Shown: positions 34,186-42,683 of the stretch, in pieces
Position numbering within the stretch: position 1 is the first letter of the stretch
Layout: each line of letters begins with the position of its first letter
From: Amycolatopsis vastitatis
Lineage (GTDB): Bacteria; Actinomycetota; Actinomycetes; Mycobacteriales; Pseudonocardiaceae
Length of the DNA: 64,000 bases
Assembly: GCF_002234595.1 (NCBI RefSeq)
Contig: NZ_NMUL01000065.1
Coordinates: forward strand, 34,599-98,598
Direction: 5' to 3'
Translations under genes and position numbers: made by a program
Notes under the pieces: generated by a model
The model's input: the letters and a program-made list of their open reading frames with translations, nothing else
What the model was told of the DNA's origin: nothing
Database searches by the model: none

Positions 34186-35439
34186 ATGAGCATCTTCGAA
34201 GAGCTCGAATCCGAAGTCCGCAGCTACAGCCGCGGCTGGCCGGTCGTGTTCGACCGCGCGCAGGGCAGCTGGCTCCACGACGAGAGCGGAAAGCCCTATC
34301 TGGACTTCTTCGCCGGCGCCGGCGCGCTCAACTACGGGCACAACAACCCGCGGCTGAAGCAGGCCCTGATCGACTACATCCAGCGCGACGGCGTCACCCA
34401 CGCCCTGGACATGTTCACCGTGGCCAAGCGCGACTTCCTGCAGACCTTCCGCGACAAGGTCCTCGACCCGCGCGGGCTCGGCTACAAAGTCGTCTTCCCC
34501 GGGCCGGGCGGCGCGAACGCCGTCGAAGCCGCGCTGAAGCTGGCGCGCAAGGTGACCGGCCGCGAGTCGGTCATCAACTTCACCAACGCTTTCCACGGCA
34601 TGACGCTGGGCGCGTTGTCGGTCACCGGCAACTCGATGAAGCGCGGCGGCGCCGGCGTCCCGCTGGTGCACGCCACCCCGATGCCGTACGACAAGTACTT
34701 CGACGGCGCGATGCCGGACTTCCTCTACTTCGAGAAACTCCTGCAGGACTCCGGCAGCGGGCTCAACGAGCCGGCCGCGGTGATCGTCGAAGGCGTGCAG
34801 GGCGAAGGCGGCATCAACGCCGCGCGCCTGGAGTGGCTGAAGGGCCTCGACGACCTCTGCAAGCGCCACAACATCCTGCTGATCCTCGACGACGTCCAGA
34901 TGGGCTGCGGCCGCACCGGCCCGTTCTTTTCCTTCGAGGACGCCGGGATCACGCCGGACATCGTCTGCCTGTCGAAGTCCATCAGCGGCTACGGCCTCCC
35001 GATGGCGCTGACGCTCATCAAGCCGGAGCTCGACGTCTGGGAGCCGGGCGAGCACAACGGCACCTTCCGCGGCATCAGCCCGGCGTTCGTCACCGCGAAG
35101 GAAGCGATCGACGCCTACTGGAGCGACGACGAGCTCGAGAAGTCGACCAAGGCGAAGGGTGAGCGCATCGCGAGCGCGTTCTCGGGCATCGTCGAGGCCT
35201 ACCCGGAAGCGAACCTGTTCGCGAAGGGCCGCGGCCTGGCGCGCGGCATCGAGTTCGCGAACGGCGACCTCGCCGGCCGCGTCTGCGCGGAAGCGTTCGC
35301 CCGCGGCCTGCTGATGGAGACCTCCGGCCCCGACGGCGAAGTCATGAAGCTGCTGCCGCCGCTGACCCTCACCGACGACGAGCTGACGCAGGGCCTGTCG
35401 ATCATCGACGAGTCCATCAAGGCCGTCCTGACCAAGTAA
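34186..35439 (+). CDS. ectB: Diaminobutyrate-2-oxoglutarate transaminase EctB
   Basis: A 417-residue class-III PLP aminotransferase that makes L-2,4-diaminobutyrate from aspartate semialdehyde. Motifs: FFAGAGALNYGHNNP, VVFPGPGGANAVEAALKLAR, FTNAFHGMTLGALSVTGN, LLILDDVQMGCGRTGPFFSF and VCLSKSISGYGLPMALTLIK, whose Lys in LSKS forms the Schiff base. Preceded by GGAGAGAAACGAACAC. Second gene of ectABCD; no specialised aspartokinase gene accompanies the operon. Confidence 0.98.
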   Translation: MSIFEELESEVRSYSRGWPVVFDRAQGSWLHDESGKPYLDFFAGAGALNYGHNNPRLKQALIDYIQRDGVTHALDMFTVAKRDFLQTFRDKVLDPRGLGYKVVFPGPGGANAVEAALKLARKVTGRESVINFTNAFHGMTLGALSVTGNSMKRGGAGVPLVHATPMPYDKYFDGAMPDFLYFEKLLQDSGSGLNEPAAVIVEGVQGEGGINAARLEWLKGLDDLCKRHNILLILDDVQMGCGRTGPFFSFEDAGITPDIVCLSKSISGYGLPMALTLIKPELDVWEPGEHNGTFRGISPAFVTAKEAIDAYWSDDELEKSTKAKGERIASAFSGIVEAYPEANLFAKGRGLARGIEFANGDLAGRVCAEAFARGLLMETSGPDGEVMKLLPPLTLTDDELTQGLSIIDESIKAVLTK

Positions 35440-35450
35440 GGGAGTCCGAC

Positions 35451-35843
35451 GTGCTCGTCCGCACGCTCGACGAGATCACCGACACCGACGCCGACATCAA
35501 GACGGAGAACTGGCGCAGCAAGCGGATCATCCTCGCCAAGGAGGGCGTCGGCTTCTCGGTGCACGAGACCACGCTGTACGCGGGGACGGTCAACGACTTC
35601 TGGTACGCCAACCACATCGAGGCCGTGTTCATCACCTCCGGCGAGGGCGAGATCGAGGATCTGGCCACCGGCAAGGTGTACGAGCTGAAGCCCGGCACGC
35701 TCTACCTGCTCAACGACCACGACAAGCACCAGGTCCGGCCGAAGACCGAGATCAAGTGCGTGTGCGTGTTCAACCCCCCGGTGACCGGCCGCGAGGTCCA
35801 CGACGAGAACGGCGTGTACCCGCTGATCACCGAGGACGCGTAA
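35451..35843 (+). CDS. ectC: Ectoine synthase EctC
   Basis: A 130-residue cupin that cyclises N-gamma-acetyl-diaminobutyrate to ectoine. Motifs: VGFSVHETTLYAGTVNDFWY, HIEAVFITSGEGEIEDLATG and GTLYLLNDHDKHQVRPKTE supply the metal-binding residues of the cupin (Glu, Tyr, His). GTG start 35451 with GGGAG upstream, 11 bp after ectB. Confidence 0.98.
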   Translation: MLVRTLDEITDTDADIKTENWRSKRIILAKEGVGFSVHETTLYAGTVNDFWYANHIEAVFITSGEGEIEDLATGKVYELKPGTLYLLNDHDKHQVRPKTEIKCVCVFNPPVTGREVHDENGVYPLITEDA

Positions 35844-35873
35844 AACCGGCGAGGAAAACAGGAGGCGAAGCTC

Positions 35874-36776
35874 GTGACGCTGACGGACACCCGGGTCGAC
35901 GACGGTTACCCGACCCGGATCACCGGTACGCCGGCCCACCTGCCGCGCGTGCACCCCACCGTGTGGGGTACCGAAGCCGACGGCCCGATCGACGCCGCCA
36001 CGCTGGCGAACCACGAGACCAAGGGTTACACCGTGGTCGAGGACATGCTCTCCGTCGGGGAGGTCCAGACGTACTGGCAGGAGCTGGTGCGGCTGGCCGG
36101 CGACCGGGAGCTCGCCGGGGACGAGCGCGTGATCACCGAGGCGAAGACCGGTGAGGTCCGGTCGATCTTCGACGTCCACGAAATCTCGGCCCTGATCGCC
36201 GAGCTGGTGCGCGACCCGCGCGTGCTGGACCGGGCCCGGCAGCTGCTCGGCTCCGAGGTGTACATCCACCAGAGCCGCGTCAACTACATGCCGGGGTTCA
36301 AGGGCACCGGGTTCTACTGGCACTCGGACTTCGAAACCTGGCACGCGGAGGACGGCATGCCGTCGCCGCGCGCGGTCAGCTGCTCCATCGCGCTGACGGA
36401 CAACTACCCGTTCAACGGCGGCCTGATGATCATGCCGGGCTCGCACCGGACGTTCGTCCAGTGCGCCGGCGAGACGCCGGACGACAACTACAAGAGCTCG
36501 CTCAAGGACCAGCGGGTCGGCGTGCCGACCGAGGACGACATCACGAAGATGGCGGCCGAGTACGGCATCGACCAGTTCACCGGCCAGGCCGGCTCGGCGC
36601 TGTGGTTCGACTCGAACATCATGCACGGCTCGGGGAACAACATCACCCCGTACCCGCGCTCGAACATCTTCCTGGTGTTCAACAGCGTCGAGAACGCCCT
36701 GCAGGAGCCGTTCGCGGCGAGCACCCCGCGGCCCGCCTTCATCGCCGGGCGCGATTCGACGCCGATCTCGCGTTGA
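35874..36776 (+). CDS. ectD: Ectoine hydroxylase EctD
   Basis: A 300-residue 2-oxoglutarate/Fe(II) dioxygenase that converts ectoine to 5-hydroxyectoine. The iron ligands are in FYWHSDFETWHAEDGMP (His150, Asp152) and IMHGSGNN (His251). The substrate-site signature QSRVNYMPGFKGTGFYWHSD is intact. GTG 35874 follows AGGAGGCGAAG. Its presence predicts that the organism makes 5-hydroxyectoine as well as ectoine. Confidence 0.97.
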   Translation: MTLTDTRVDDGYPTRITGTPAHLPRVHPTVWGTEADGPIDAATLANHETKGYTVVEDMLSVGEVQTYWQELVRLAGDRELAGDERVITEAKTGEVRSIFDVHEISALIAELVRDPRVLDRARQLLGSEVYIHQSRVNYMPGFKGTGFYWHSDFETWHAEDGMPSPRAVSCSIALTDNYPFNGGLMIMPGSHRTFVQCAGETPDDNYKSSLKDQRVGVPTEDDITKMAAEYGIDQFTGQAGSALWFDSNIMHGSGNNITPYPRSNIFLVFNSVENALQEPFAASTPRPAFIAGRDSTPISR

Positions 36777-37209
36777 GGGTGTTCGCGAAAAAGGTCATTC
36801 GGGACACGGCCTGACCCGGCGGTGACTGATCCGGTGCGCTTTGTTACCGTGTCGCCACCGTGCGGACGTGTGGTCCGCGCAACACGTCTTCGCGGACGAC
36901 CGGCGGTGCTTCGCTCGGGGTGAGCCCACCCGCCCGGTAGCCCTCGGTGGCGGACGGGCGGACCGCGCCCCCAGGCGGCCCGGCCGGAGTTCCACCACGA
37001 CCCTGTACCACCGGATCGGGACCGGTGGTACGGGGTCGTGTCATTTCCGGAGGGGATGTCGCAGGTCCTCCGCGTCCTCGCTGCGGAATCCGCAGAAGCG
37101 CCAAAACACCTGGTACCGGCCCTGCTCGACAATCGGTGACCACGGTAGGTTGACGTTCCGGCGAGGGCGACGCCGGAAGACCGCGAAACCCGGGGAGGTG
37201 GGCGCGAGC
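36777..37209. other. 433-bp gap between ectD and SARP gene with a strong hairpin
   Basis: No gene is seen here. The main structure is an 18-bp stem with one T.G wobble, arms at 36997-37014 and 37022-37039 and a 7-base loop; the inner ten bases are GTACCACCGG and CCGGTGGTAC. It lies 220 bp after ectD and 170 bp before the SARP start, so it may end ectoine transcripts or fold in the SARP leader. GCGGAC, N5, GTCCGC also occurs near 36862-36878. The SARP start has a GGGGAGGTG-type ribosome binding site. Confidence 0.7.
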
Positions 37210-39957
37210 ATGGCCCGAACCCGGCTCCAGCTGCTCGGCCCGGTCCAGCTGTTCCTCGGCGACGACCCCGTCCCGATCGGCGGTCCCGGCGTGCGCGGCC
37301 TGCTCGCGCTGCTGGCGCTCAAAACCGGCAAGGTCGTGGGGCTCGACGAGATCATCGACGCGCTGTGGGGCCACAACCCGCCGGCGACCGCCCGGACCAT
37401 CGTCCACGGCAACGTCTCGCACCTGCGGCGGATCCTGCGCGAAGTCGACGGTCCCGGCATCCTGACCACCCCGCCGGGGTACCGGCTGGACGCCGAGCCC
37501 GGCTGGATCGACGTCCACCGGGCGCGCACGCTGTTCGACCGCGCGGCGGTGGCCACCCCGGAGGTCGCGGCCCCGCTGCTGGCCGAAGCGCTCGCGCTGT
37601 GGCAGGGCCCCGCGCTGGGCGGGGTGCCCGACTCCCTGCAGGCCCCCGAGCTGGAGGACCTCCGCCTCGCCGTGCACGGCGCCCGCGTCGACGCCGACCT
37701 CGAACTCGGCCGGCACGCGGAGCTGATCGTCGAGCTCAGCCCGATCGTCCGGGCCGACCCGCTGGCCGAGCGGACCGCGGGGCAGCTGATGCGGGCGCTG
37801 TACCACGCCGGGCGGCGCGGGGACGCGCTCGAGCTGTACCGGACCGTCTCGCGCGCCACCCTCCGCACGCTGGGCGTCGAGCCCGGTGCCGAGCTGCGCT
37901 GGCTGCACGAGCGGGTGCTCAACGACGACCTGCCGGCCCGGGACGTCCCCGCGCCGGCCGTCGTCGACGAGCCCGCGAAAGCGATTTCGCAGCTGCCGGC
38001 CGCGGTGCCCAGCCTGGCCGGCCGCGGCGACGAGCTGGCCTGGCTCGACGGCCTGGTCACCCGCGCCGAGGCCGGGCAGACGACGATCGCCGTGGTCACC
38101 GGCACCGCCGGGGTCGGCAAGAGCACGCTGGTCGTGTGGTGGGCGCACCGGGTCGCGCCGCGGTTCCCGGACGGTGTCCTGTTCGCGTCCCTGCGCGGCT
38201 TCGACCCGCACCACCCGCCGCTGGAGCCGGCCGAGCTGCTCACGCAGTTCCTGCTCGGCCTCGGCGTCGAAACCGCGCGGATCCCGGAACTGCTGCACGA
38301 GCGCGTCGCGCTGTACCGGTCGCTGATCGCGGGACGGCGGATGCTGGTGCTGCTCGACGACGCCCGCACCGCCGAGCAGGTGCGCCCGCTGCTGCCGCCG
38401 AGCGCGCGGACGATGACGGTGGTGACCAGCCGGTCCCGCCTCGACGGGCTGGCCGTGTCGAACGCGGCCAAGCAGCGGGTGCTCGGCACGCTCCCGCCCG
38501 ACGACGCCGTGGCGCTCATCGAAGAGCTCGCCGGGCCGGCCAGCCTCAACCACGCCCTCGCGCGGCTGTGCGGCTACCTCCCGCTCGCGCTCCGGATCGC
38601 GGGCGCGCGGCTCTCGGCGAGTGCCCAGCGCACCGCGGAAGAGCTGGTCGACGAGCTCGGCAACGAGCGCACCCGGCTGGCGGGGCTGCAGGTCGAGGGC
38701 GCCGAGGACGGCGTGCGCGCGGCGTTCGACGTCTCCTTCCGCGGCCTGCCCGGCGAAATCGCCGAGACGTTCCTGCAGCTGGGCGCGGTGCCCGGGGTGA
38801 TGGCCGGGCCGCACCTGGTGGCCGCGGTCGCGCAGATCCCGGTGGCCGAGGCCCGGCGGCGGCTGCGCGCGCTGGCCGCCCACAACCTCATCGCCGAGAC
38901 CGCGCGGGACGTCTTCGTGCCGCACGACCTCGTCTCGGTCTACCTGCGTGAGCTCGCGGAACAGGAGCTCGGCGACAAGGAGCGTGACCAAGCACTCGGC
39001 TGGACGATCCGCTACTACCAGGCGGTGGCCGACCGGGCGCGGCGCCTGCTGGGCCGCGTCACCGACCCGCTCGACTTCACGGGCGTGCTCGCTGACAACG
39101 CGATGCCGCCGCTGACCGGCTTCGCCGAGGCGCACGACTGGTTCGCGGCCGAGTGGCCCAACCTTCTCGCGGTCCTCGACGCCGCGTATGCCGCGGGCCG
39201 CCACGACGACGTCTGGCGGCTGGCCCGGCTCGGGCACACCTTCCGCGTCGCCTGCCCGCTGCTGGACGAGTGGACGCGGATGGCCGACCTCGGCGTCGAG
39301 GCCGCCGAAGCCGCGGGCGACGTCGCCGGGCAGTGCTGGCTGCGGCTCGCGCGGTGCGAGATCGCGCTGACCTTCGAGCTGCCGGGCTTCGGTCTCGCCG
39401 ACGCCGAGCGGGCGGCGGAGCTGTCCGCCGGGCTCACCGACGAGCGGCTCGCCGCCTCGGCCGACCTGCACCTCGGCCGCGCGCTGAGCCGGCTCGGCGA
39501 GCACGACAAGGCCATCGAGCGGCTGGCCAAAGCCGTCGAAGAAGCACCCGACGTCACGCTGCGCGGGCAAGCGCTCAGCAGCTGCGCCCAAGCGGAGAAG
39601 CGGGCGGGACGGCTGTCCGACGCGATCGCCCACCAGCTCGACGGCCTGCGCGTCGACCGCGAACTGGGCGACGACGGCCAGGTCGTCGTCTCGCTGGACA
39701 AGCTGGCCGAGCTCAGCCTGCGGGCCGGCGACCACGCGGCGGCCGAGCGGTACGTCTGGGAGGCCATCGACCTGGCGATCAGCCGCGAGTTCGTCGCGCG
39801 GGAGGGCGCGCTGCGGCTGACCCTGGGCCGGGTGCTGCGGGCCAAGGGCGACATCGACGGCGCGCGTGAACAACTCGCGATGTCGGTGCGCATTTACGAG
39901 CGGGTGCACCCGAAGCTCGTCGGCGAGGTGCGCGCCGAACTCGCCGAACTGCGGTGA
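37210..39957 (+). CDS. SARP-family AfsR-type regulator (wHTH-BTAD-NB-ARC-TPR)
   Basis: A 915-residue transcriptional activator. Residues 1-95 are an OmpR-like winged helix (GVRGLLALLALKTGKVVGLD); residues 100-245 are the bacterial transcriptional activation domain (LYHAGRRGDALELYRTVSRA). An NB-ARC ATPase has Walker A GTAGVGKST and Walker B RMLVLLDDA. The rest is TPR-like. AfsR-type SARPs integrate signals for secondary metabolism or development. It is not inside a biosynthetic cluster here; neighbours are the ectoine operon and a membrane protein. ATG 37210 is the first start in frame with the wHTH. Confidence 0.92.
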   Translation: MARTRLQLLGPVQLFLGDDPVPIGGPGVRGLLALLALKTGKVVGLDEIIDALWGHNPPATARTIVHGNVSHLRRILREVDGPGILTTPPGYRLDAEPGWIDVHRARTLFDRAAVATPEVAAPLLAEALALWQGPALGGVPDSLQAPELEDLRLAVHGARVDADLELGRHAELIVELSPIVRADPLAERTAGQLMRALYHAGRRGDALELYRTVSRATLRTLGVEPGAELRWLHERVLNDDLPARDVPAPAVVDEPAKAISQLPAAVPSLAGRGDELAWLDGLVTRAEAGQTTIAVVTGTAGVGKSTLVVWWAHRVAPRFPDGVLFASLRGFDPHHPPLEPAELLTQFLLGLGVETARIPELLHERVALYRSLIAGRRMLVLLDDARTAEQVRPLLPPSARTMTVVTSRSRLDGLAVSNAAKQRVLGTLPPDDAVALIEELAGPASLNHALARLCGYLPLALRIAGARLSASAQRTAEELVDELGNERTRLAGLQVEGAEDGVRAAFDVSFRGLPGEIAETFLQLGAVPGVMAGPHLVAAVAQIPVAEARRRLRALAAHNLIAETARDVFVPHDLVSVYLRELAEQELGDKERDQALGWTIRYYQAVADRARRLLGRVTDPLDFTGVLADNAMPPLTGFAEAHDWFAAEWPNLLAVLDAAYAAGRHDDVWRLARLGHTFRVACPLLDEWTRMADLGVEAAEAAGDVAGQCWLRLARCEIALTFELPGFGLADAERAAELSAGLTDERLAASADLHLGRALSRLGEHDKAIERLAKAVEEAPDVTLRGQALSSCAQAEKRAGRLSDAIAHQLDGLRVDRELGDDGQVVVSLDKLAELSLRAGDHAAAERYVWEAIDLAISREFVAREGALRLTLGRVLRAKGDIDGAREQLAMSVRIYERVHPKLVGEVRAELAELR

Positions 39958-40298
39958 CGGTTTTCCCGGTCATTCAAACTGCGACAACTCGTTGTCGGCC
40001 GTTCGGATTTATGGAGACAATTTCGGTTGCGAATGGGTCACGACCCCTTCGCGCCGGTCAATCCTTAGTGGATTCTTAGTGTGCGTGGGCGGCGTCCGCG
40101 TAGGTTCGGCGGTGCCGGCAGAGCCCTAGGGGAGGGGCAGGCTGAGACGCCGGCGCCGGGCCCCGCGCGGGAAACCGCGGCGGGGCCGGGAGCCGCCAGG
40201 AGCGGCTCGTGGCGGCCCGGCCGGCCGACGTGGGGGTAGGCCGGCCGGTCGCCAGGCGACCCGCCGCGGAAACCTGCCGATGAACGTGCCGCAGAACT
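39958..40298. other. 341-bp gap with SARP-like heptamers and three G+C hairpins
   Basis: CTTAGTG occurs at 40064-40070 and again at 40075-40081, exactly 11 bp apart, the spacing recognised by SARP proteins. Downstream lie three strong hairpins: a 12-bp stem with one bulge and GAAA loop (40159-40187), CCGGCCGGCC with GGCCGGCCGG (40217-40248), and GGTCGCC, A, GGCGACC (40247-40261). No convincing protein gene is present. The genes on both sides converge on this gap, so the hairpins may be terminators or parts of a small RNA. Confidence 0.6.
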
Positions 40299-40964
40299 TC
40301 AGCCGACGTTCGCGGTGCAGAGCGCGATCGTCGTTCCGCTGTTTTCCGCGACCTTCTTGCCGTCGACGAGAATCGCGCAGCTGATCACGTTGTTCACGTT
40401 CGAATTGCGGGTGTCCGCGGTGAGCGTCAACAGGTACGAGCCGTTGTTGTAGGACGCCTGGCCTTCCCAGGCGTCGGTGCTCGCGGGCGCGTTTTCCGTG
40501 CGCTGGTCGCTGAGGCTGCCGTAGCGGACGGTCGCGCCGCCCGCCGAGGTGACCTGAAAGACCACGGAGTGCTTGTCCGCGGCCACCGCGGGCAGGTGCA
40601 GCCCGCCCTCGCCGCCGCCGATGAAGGTCGAGTACAGCAGCGCTCCGGCCGTCGTGAGCAGCGCGGCGGCCGTGACGGCGGTGGCGGCGATCGCCAGCCC
40701 ACGGTCGCCCACGGTGCCCTTTTTGACCTGGGTCAGCCCGATGATGGCCAGGACGAGCCCGATCCCGCCCAGCGGCCATGCGACGAACTCGACGTCCGGG
40801 ACGAACGTGACAACGATGGCGGCCAGGCCGAGCGGCAGGCCGACGATGGCGAGGACGTTCCGCCGGGGCCGCGCGTTGGCCTGACGACGCTCCGTGGCCG
40901 TCACCGGCGGCGCGGGTCTGCCGTGGCGCGCGGTGGTCGGCGGGTACTGCGGGTCGGTCATCAT
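40299..40964 (-). CDS. Membrane protein with MmpS-like C-terminal domain
   Basis: A 221-residue protein. After a Pro-rich cytosolic N-terminus come helices VLAIVGLPLGLAAIVVTFVP, FVAWPLGGIGLVLAIIGLTQ and IAATAVTAAALLTTAGALLY, which resemble DUF4190-like modules. The exported C-terminal domain, HSVVFQVTSAGGATVRYGSL and NNVISCAILVDGKKVAENSG ending in ALCTA, resembles the MmpS family with its paired cysteines. MmpS proteins partner RND lipid exporters in mycobacteria, but no MmpL-like gene is nearby. Confidence 0.75.
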   Translation of the reverse strand: MMTDPQYPPTTARHGRPAPPVTATERRQANARPRRNVLAIVGLPLGLAAIVVTFVPDVEFVAWPLGGIGLVLAIIGLTQVKKGTVGDRGLAIAATAVTAAALLTTAGALLYSTFIGGGEGGLHLPAVAADKHSVVFQVTSAGGATVRYGSLSDQRTENAPASTDAWEGQASYNNGSYLLTLTADTRNSNVNNVISCAILVDGKKVAENSGTTIALCTANVG

Positions 40965-41270
40965 GCGGGCCCCTTCGGGTGGGAGTGCGACGACGTTAAC
41001 CCATAAGAGTGCCCACGAACGAAATTGTTACATTCTGGAAAAAGTCATTGTCCCACCATTTTGTGTCAGGTATCGGTATTTCCTGACATCGAGCGCAGGG
41101 TGTGGCCCGGTGATCAATGGGACGAATATCGGAAGTCCCACTGTTCGACAGGGTCTTTCGCGACCTCGCAGCGGGTATCGTAAATACCGTACGGGCATCC
41201 CGGCACCACCGTGAGGCCTACGACGACCGTAGGTACCGGTGTTCAAGACGAAAGTCGCATACCGGACTTC
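40965..41270. other. 306-bp A+T-richer gap with tandem dyads
   Basis: No gene is seen. Base composition is clearly less G+C-rich than around it (attgttacattctggaaaaa). Dyads: TGTCAGG, N11, CCTGACA (41064-41088); TGGGAC, N11, GTCCCA (41118-41140); GGTAT, N5, ATACC (41174-41188); CCTACG, N5, CGTAGG (41217-41233). The left part should contain the promoter of the MmpS-like gene transcribed leftwards. Confidence 0.5.
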
Positions 41271-42155
41271 TCAGTCGAAAAGACTGACTTCGGGAGTGAT
41301 TTCGAGAAGCTCGAAGACGGGCCGCCCGCGGCGGCCGTCGATCGTCGTCGTGCGCACGACGCGTAGCCGGGCCGTCACCGGCCGGTCGAGGTTCTCCTTG
41401 ATCTCGTCAAGCAGGTCCGGCGCCACGGCGCCCTGGATCGTCCCGCCCGACTCGCGGTCGAGGTAGAAGATGCGCCGCCGGGTGCGGACGCCGTCGAGCC
41501 GCCCGCGCACGGTCTCGTAGCCGACCTCTTCGCGGGATTCGCGGAGGCTGCCCTGCAGGATCCGGGCCTGCTCGGTCGTCATGCTGCGCGTGACCTGCTC
41601 GCCCGAGGTCGGGGTCAGCGCCATCCCGATGCCGGCGTTCTTCGCGACGGCGTTGACGATGTCGCTCACGGCGTTGCGGACGGTGTCGCGCTGGAGCAGC
41701 ACGGCGTCGAGCGCGCCGTCGTCCGAGCCGTTCGCCGGCAGGAAGTCGCACAGCTCCTTGACCGCGCGCTCGGACAACGTCTCGATGCCGTCGACGATCA
41801 GCGCGTCGTCGGAGACGTCGAGCTCCGGGAAGCCGAAGAAGATCGCGTTGCCCGCCTGGCCGCGCTGGATCAGCGGCGCCTTGTCCCGGTCGGTCTGCTG
41901 GACCTGGGTGACCTCGCCGGACGGGTTCCGGATGATGTGCCCGATCTTGGCGGTCGCGTCCTGCAGGGCGCGGCTGATGTCGGAGAAGGTGTAGGCGTCG
42001 ATGATCTGCTCGCCGATCACCGAGACGTGCAGCAGCGGCGAACGGGACGTCCGCTCGAACTTGGCGTTGGCCGCCATCGCCGAGGCGCGGGCCAGGTCGT
42101 CGAGCCACGTGCCGCCGGGGATCTCGTCGGCGATGCGCCGGAACTCGTTCCTCAC
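41271..42155 (-). CDS. Uncharacterised protein, 294 aa, second gene of a two-gene module
   Basis: I do not recognise this family. The protein has no signal peptide or membrane helix. Landmarks: TWLDDLARASAMAANAKFER, LLHVSVIGEQIIDAYTFSDI, RALQDATAKIGHIIRNPSGE and AVAKNAGIGMALTPTSGEQV; the end is a beta-rich stretch, RPVTARLRVVRTTTIDGRRG. GTG 42155 overlaps the upstream stop as GTGA, so it is translationally coupled to the nucleotidyltransferase-like gene. Confidence 0.65.
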   Translation of the reverse strand: MRNEFRRIADEIPGGTWLDDLARASAMAANAKFERTSRSPLLHVSVIGEQIIDAYTFSDISRALQDATAKIGHIIRNPSGEVTQVQQTDRDKAPLIQRGQAGNAIFFGFPELDVSDDALIVDGIETLSERAVKELCDFLPANGSDDGALDAVLLQRDTVRNAVSDIVNAVAKNAGIGMALTPTSGEQVTRSMTTEQARILQGSLRESREEVGYETVRGRLDGVRTRRRIFYLDRESGGTIQGAVAPDLLDEIKENLDRPVTARLRVVRTTTIDGRRGRPVFELLEITPEVSLFD

Positions 42156-42628
42156 CAGATCATCTCCGGGTAGCCCCTGCCGCCCGCGGCCCAGACCTCG
42201 GCCCACACGTCCTCGTCGCCGGGACGGCACAGGAAGCCGTCCAGCATGCCCCCGACCGGCTGGACCTGGTCGAGGTACATCGCGGGCTGCCCGACGATCA
42301 CGCCGCGCAGAGTGAGCAGGCCGTACAGCGCCGACCGGCCGGTGTCGTCGAGCCGCTTGAGGGCACCCCACTCGTCCGGGATGAGGACGACGTCGAGGCT
42401 TTGCGGGGGGTGTGCGGTCCGCATGATGAGCTCGCCGCCGATCCAGGCCCGGCCGGACGGGATGATCCGCCGGGCCACGCCGAGGTAGCTGTTGAGCGCG
42501 CTGAACAGGATCTCGCGGTCGTTCTGGTGCGGGGCGTCGAACACCAGGCGTTCGTAGACGTCGGCGAGGTCTCCGGCGTGCCGGCCCGGCGGCAGGACCT
42601 GCTGCGACGTCCAATGGGGGAGCGCCAC
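42152..42628 (-). CDS. Small nucleotidyltransferase-like protein (DUF6932-like), first gene of a two-gene module
   Basis: A 158-residue protein with QQVLPPGRHAGDLADVYERL, DREILFSALNSYLGVARRII and RAWIGGELIMRTAHPPQSLD then VVLIPD. The GGEL...PxSLDVVL arrangement resembles the minimal-nucleotidyltransferase fold of DUF6932-type proteins, but the usual DxD is reduced to one Asp, so catalysis is doubtful. GTG 42628 follows GGAGG. It is coupled to the unknown 294-residue protein. A toxin-antitoxin-like or defence function is only a guess. Confidence 0.55.
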   Translation of the reverse strand: MALPHWTSQQVLPPGRHAGDLADVYERLVFDAPHQNDREILFSALNSYLGVARRIIPSGRAWIGGELIMRTAHPPQSLDVVLIPDEWGALKRLDDTGRSALYGLLTLRGVIVGQPAMYLDQVQPVGGMLDGFLCRPGDEDVWAEVWAAGGRGYPEMIW

Positions 42629-42683
42629 ACACCCCTCCTCAGCCCTCGCTCACAGTGCGTAGCCGAACTTACCAGGATGGGTG

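Noticed and set aside
36844..39909. 1021-residue minus-strand open frame
   Set aside because: Antisense to the SARP gene, with the typical repetitive shadow composition.
39866..40129. Possible small AfsS-like gene after the SARP gene
   Set aside because: The 87-residue frame overlaps the end of the SARP gene, has no AfsS-like repeats and no ribosome binding site; the region is better read as non-coding.
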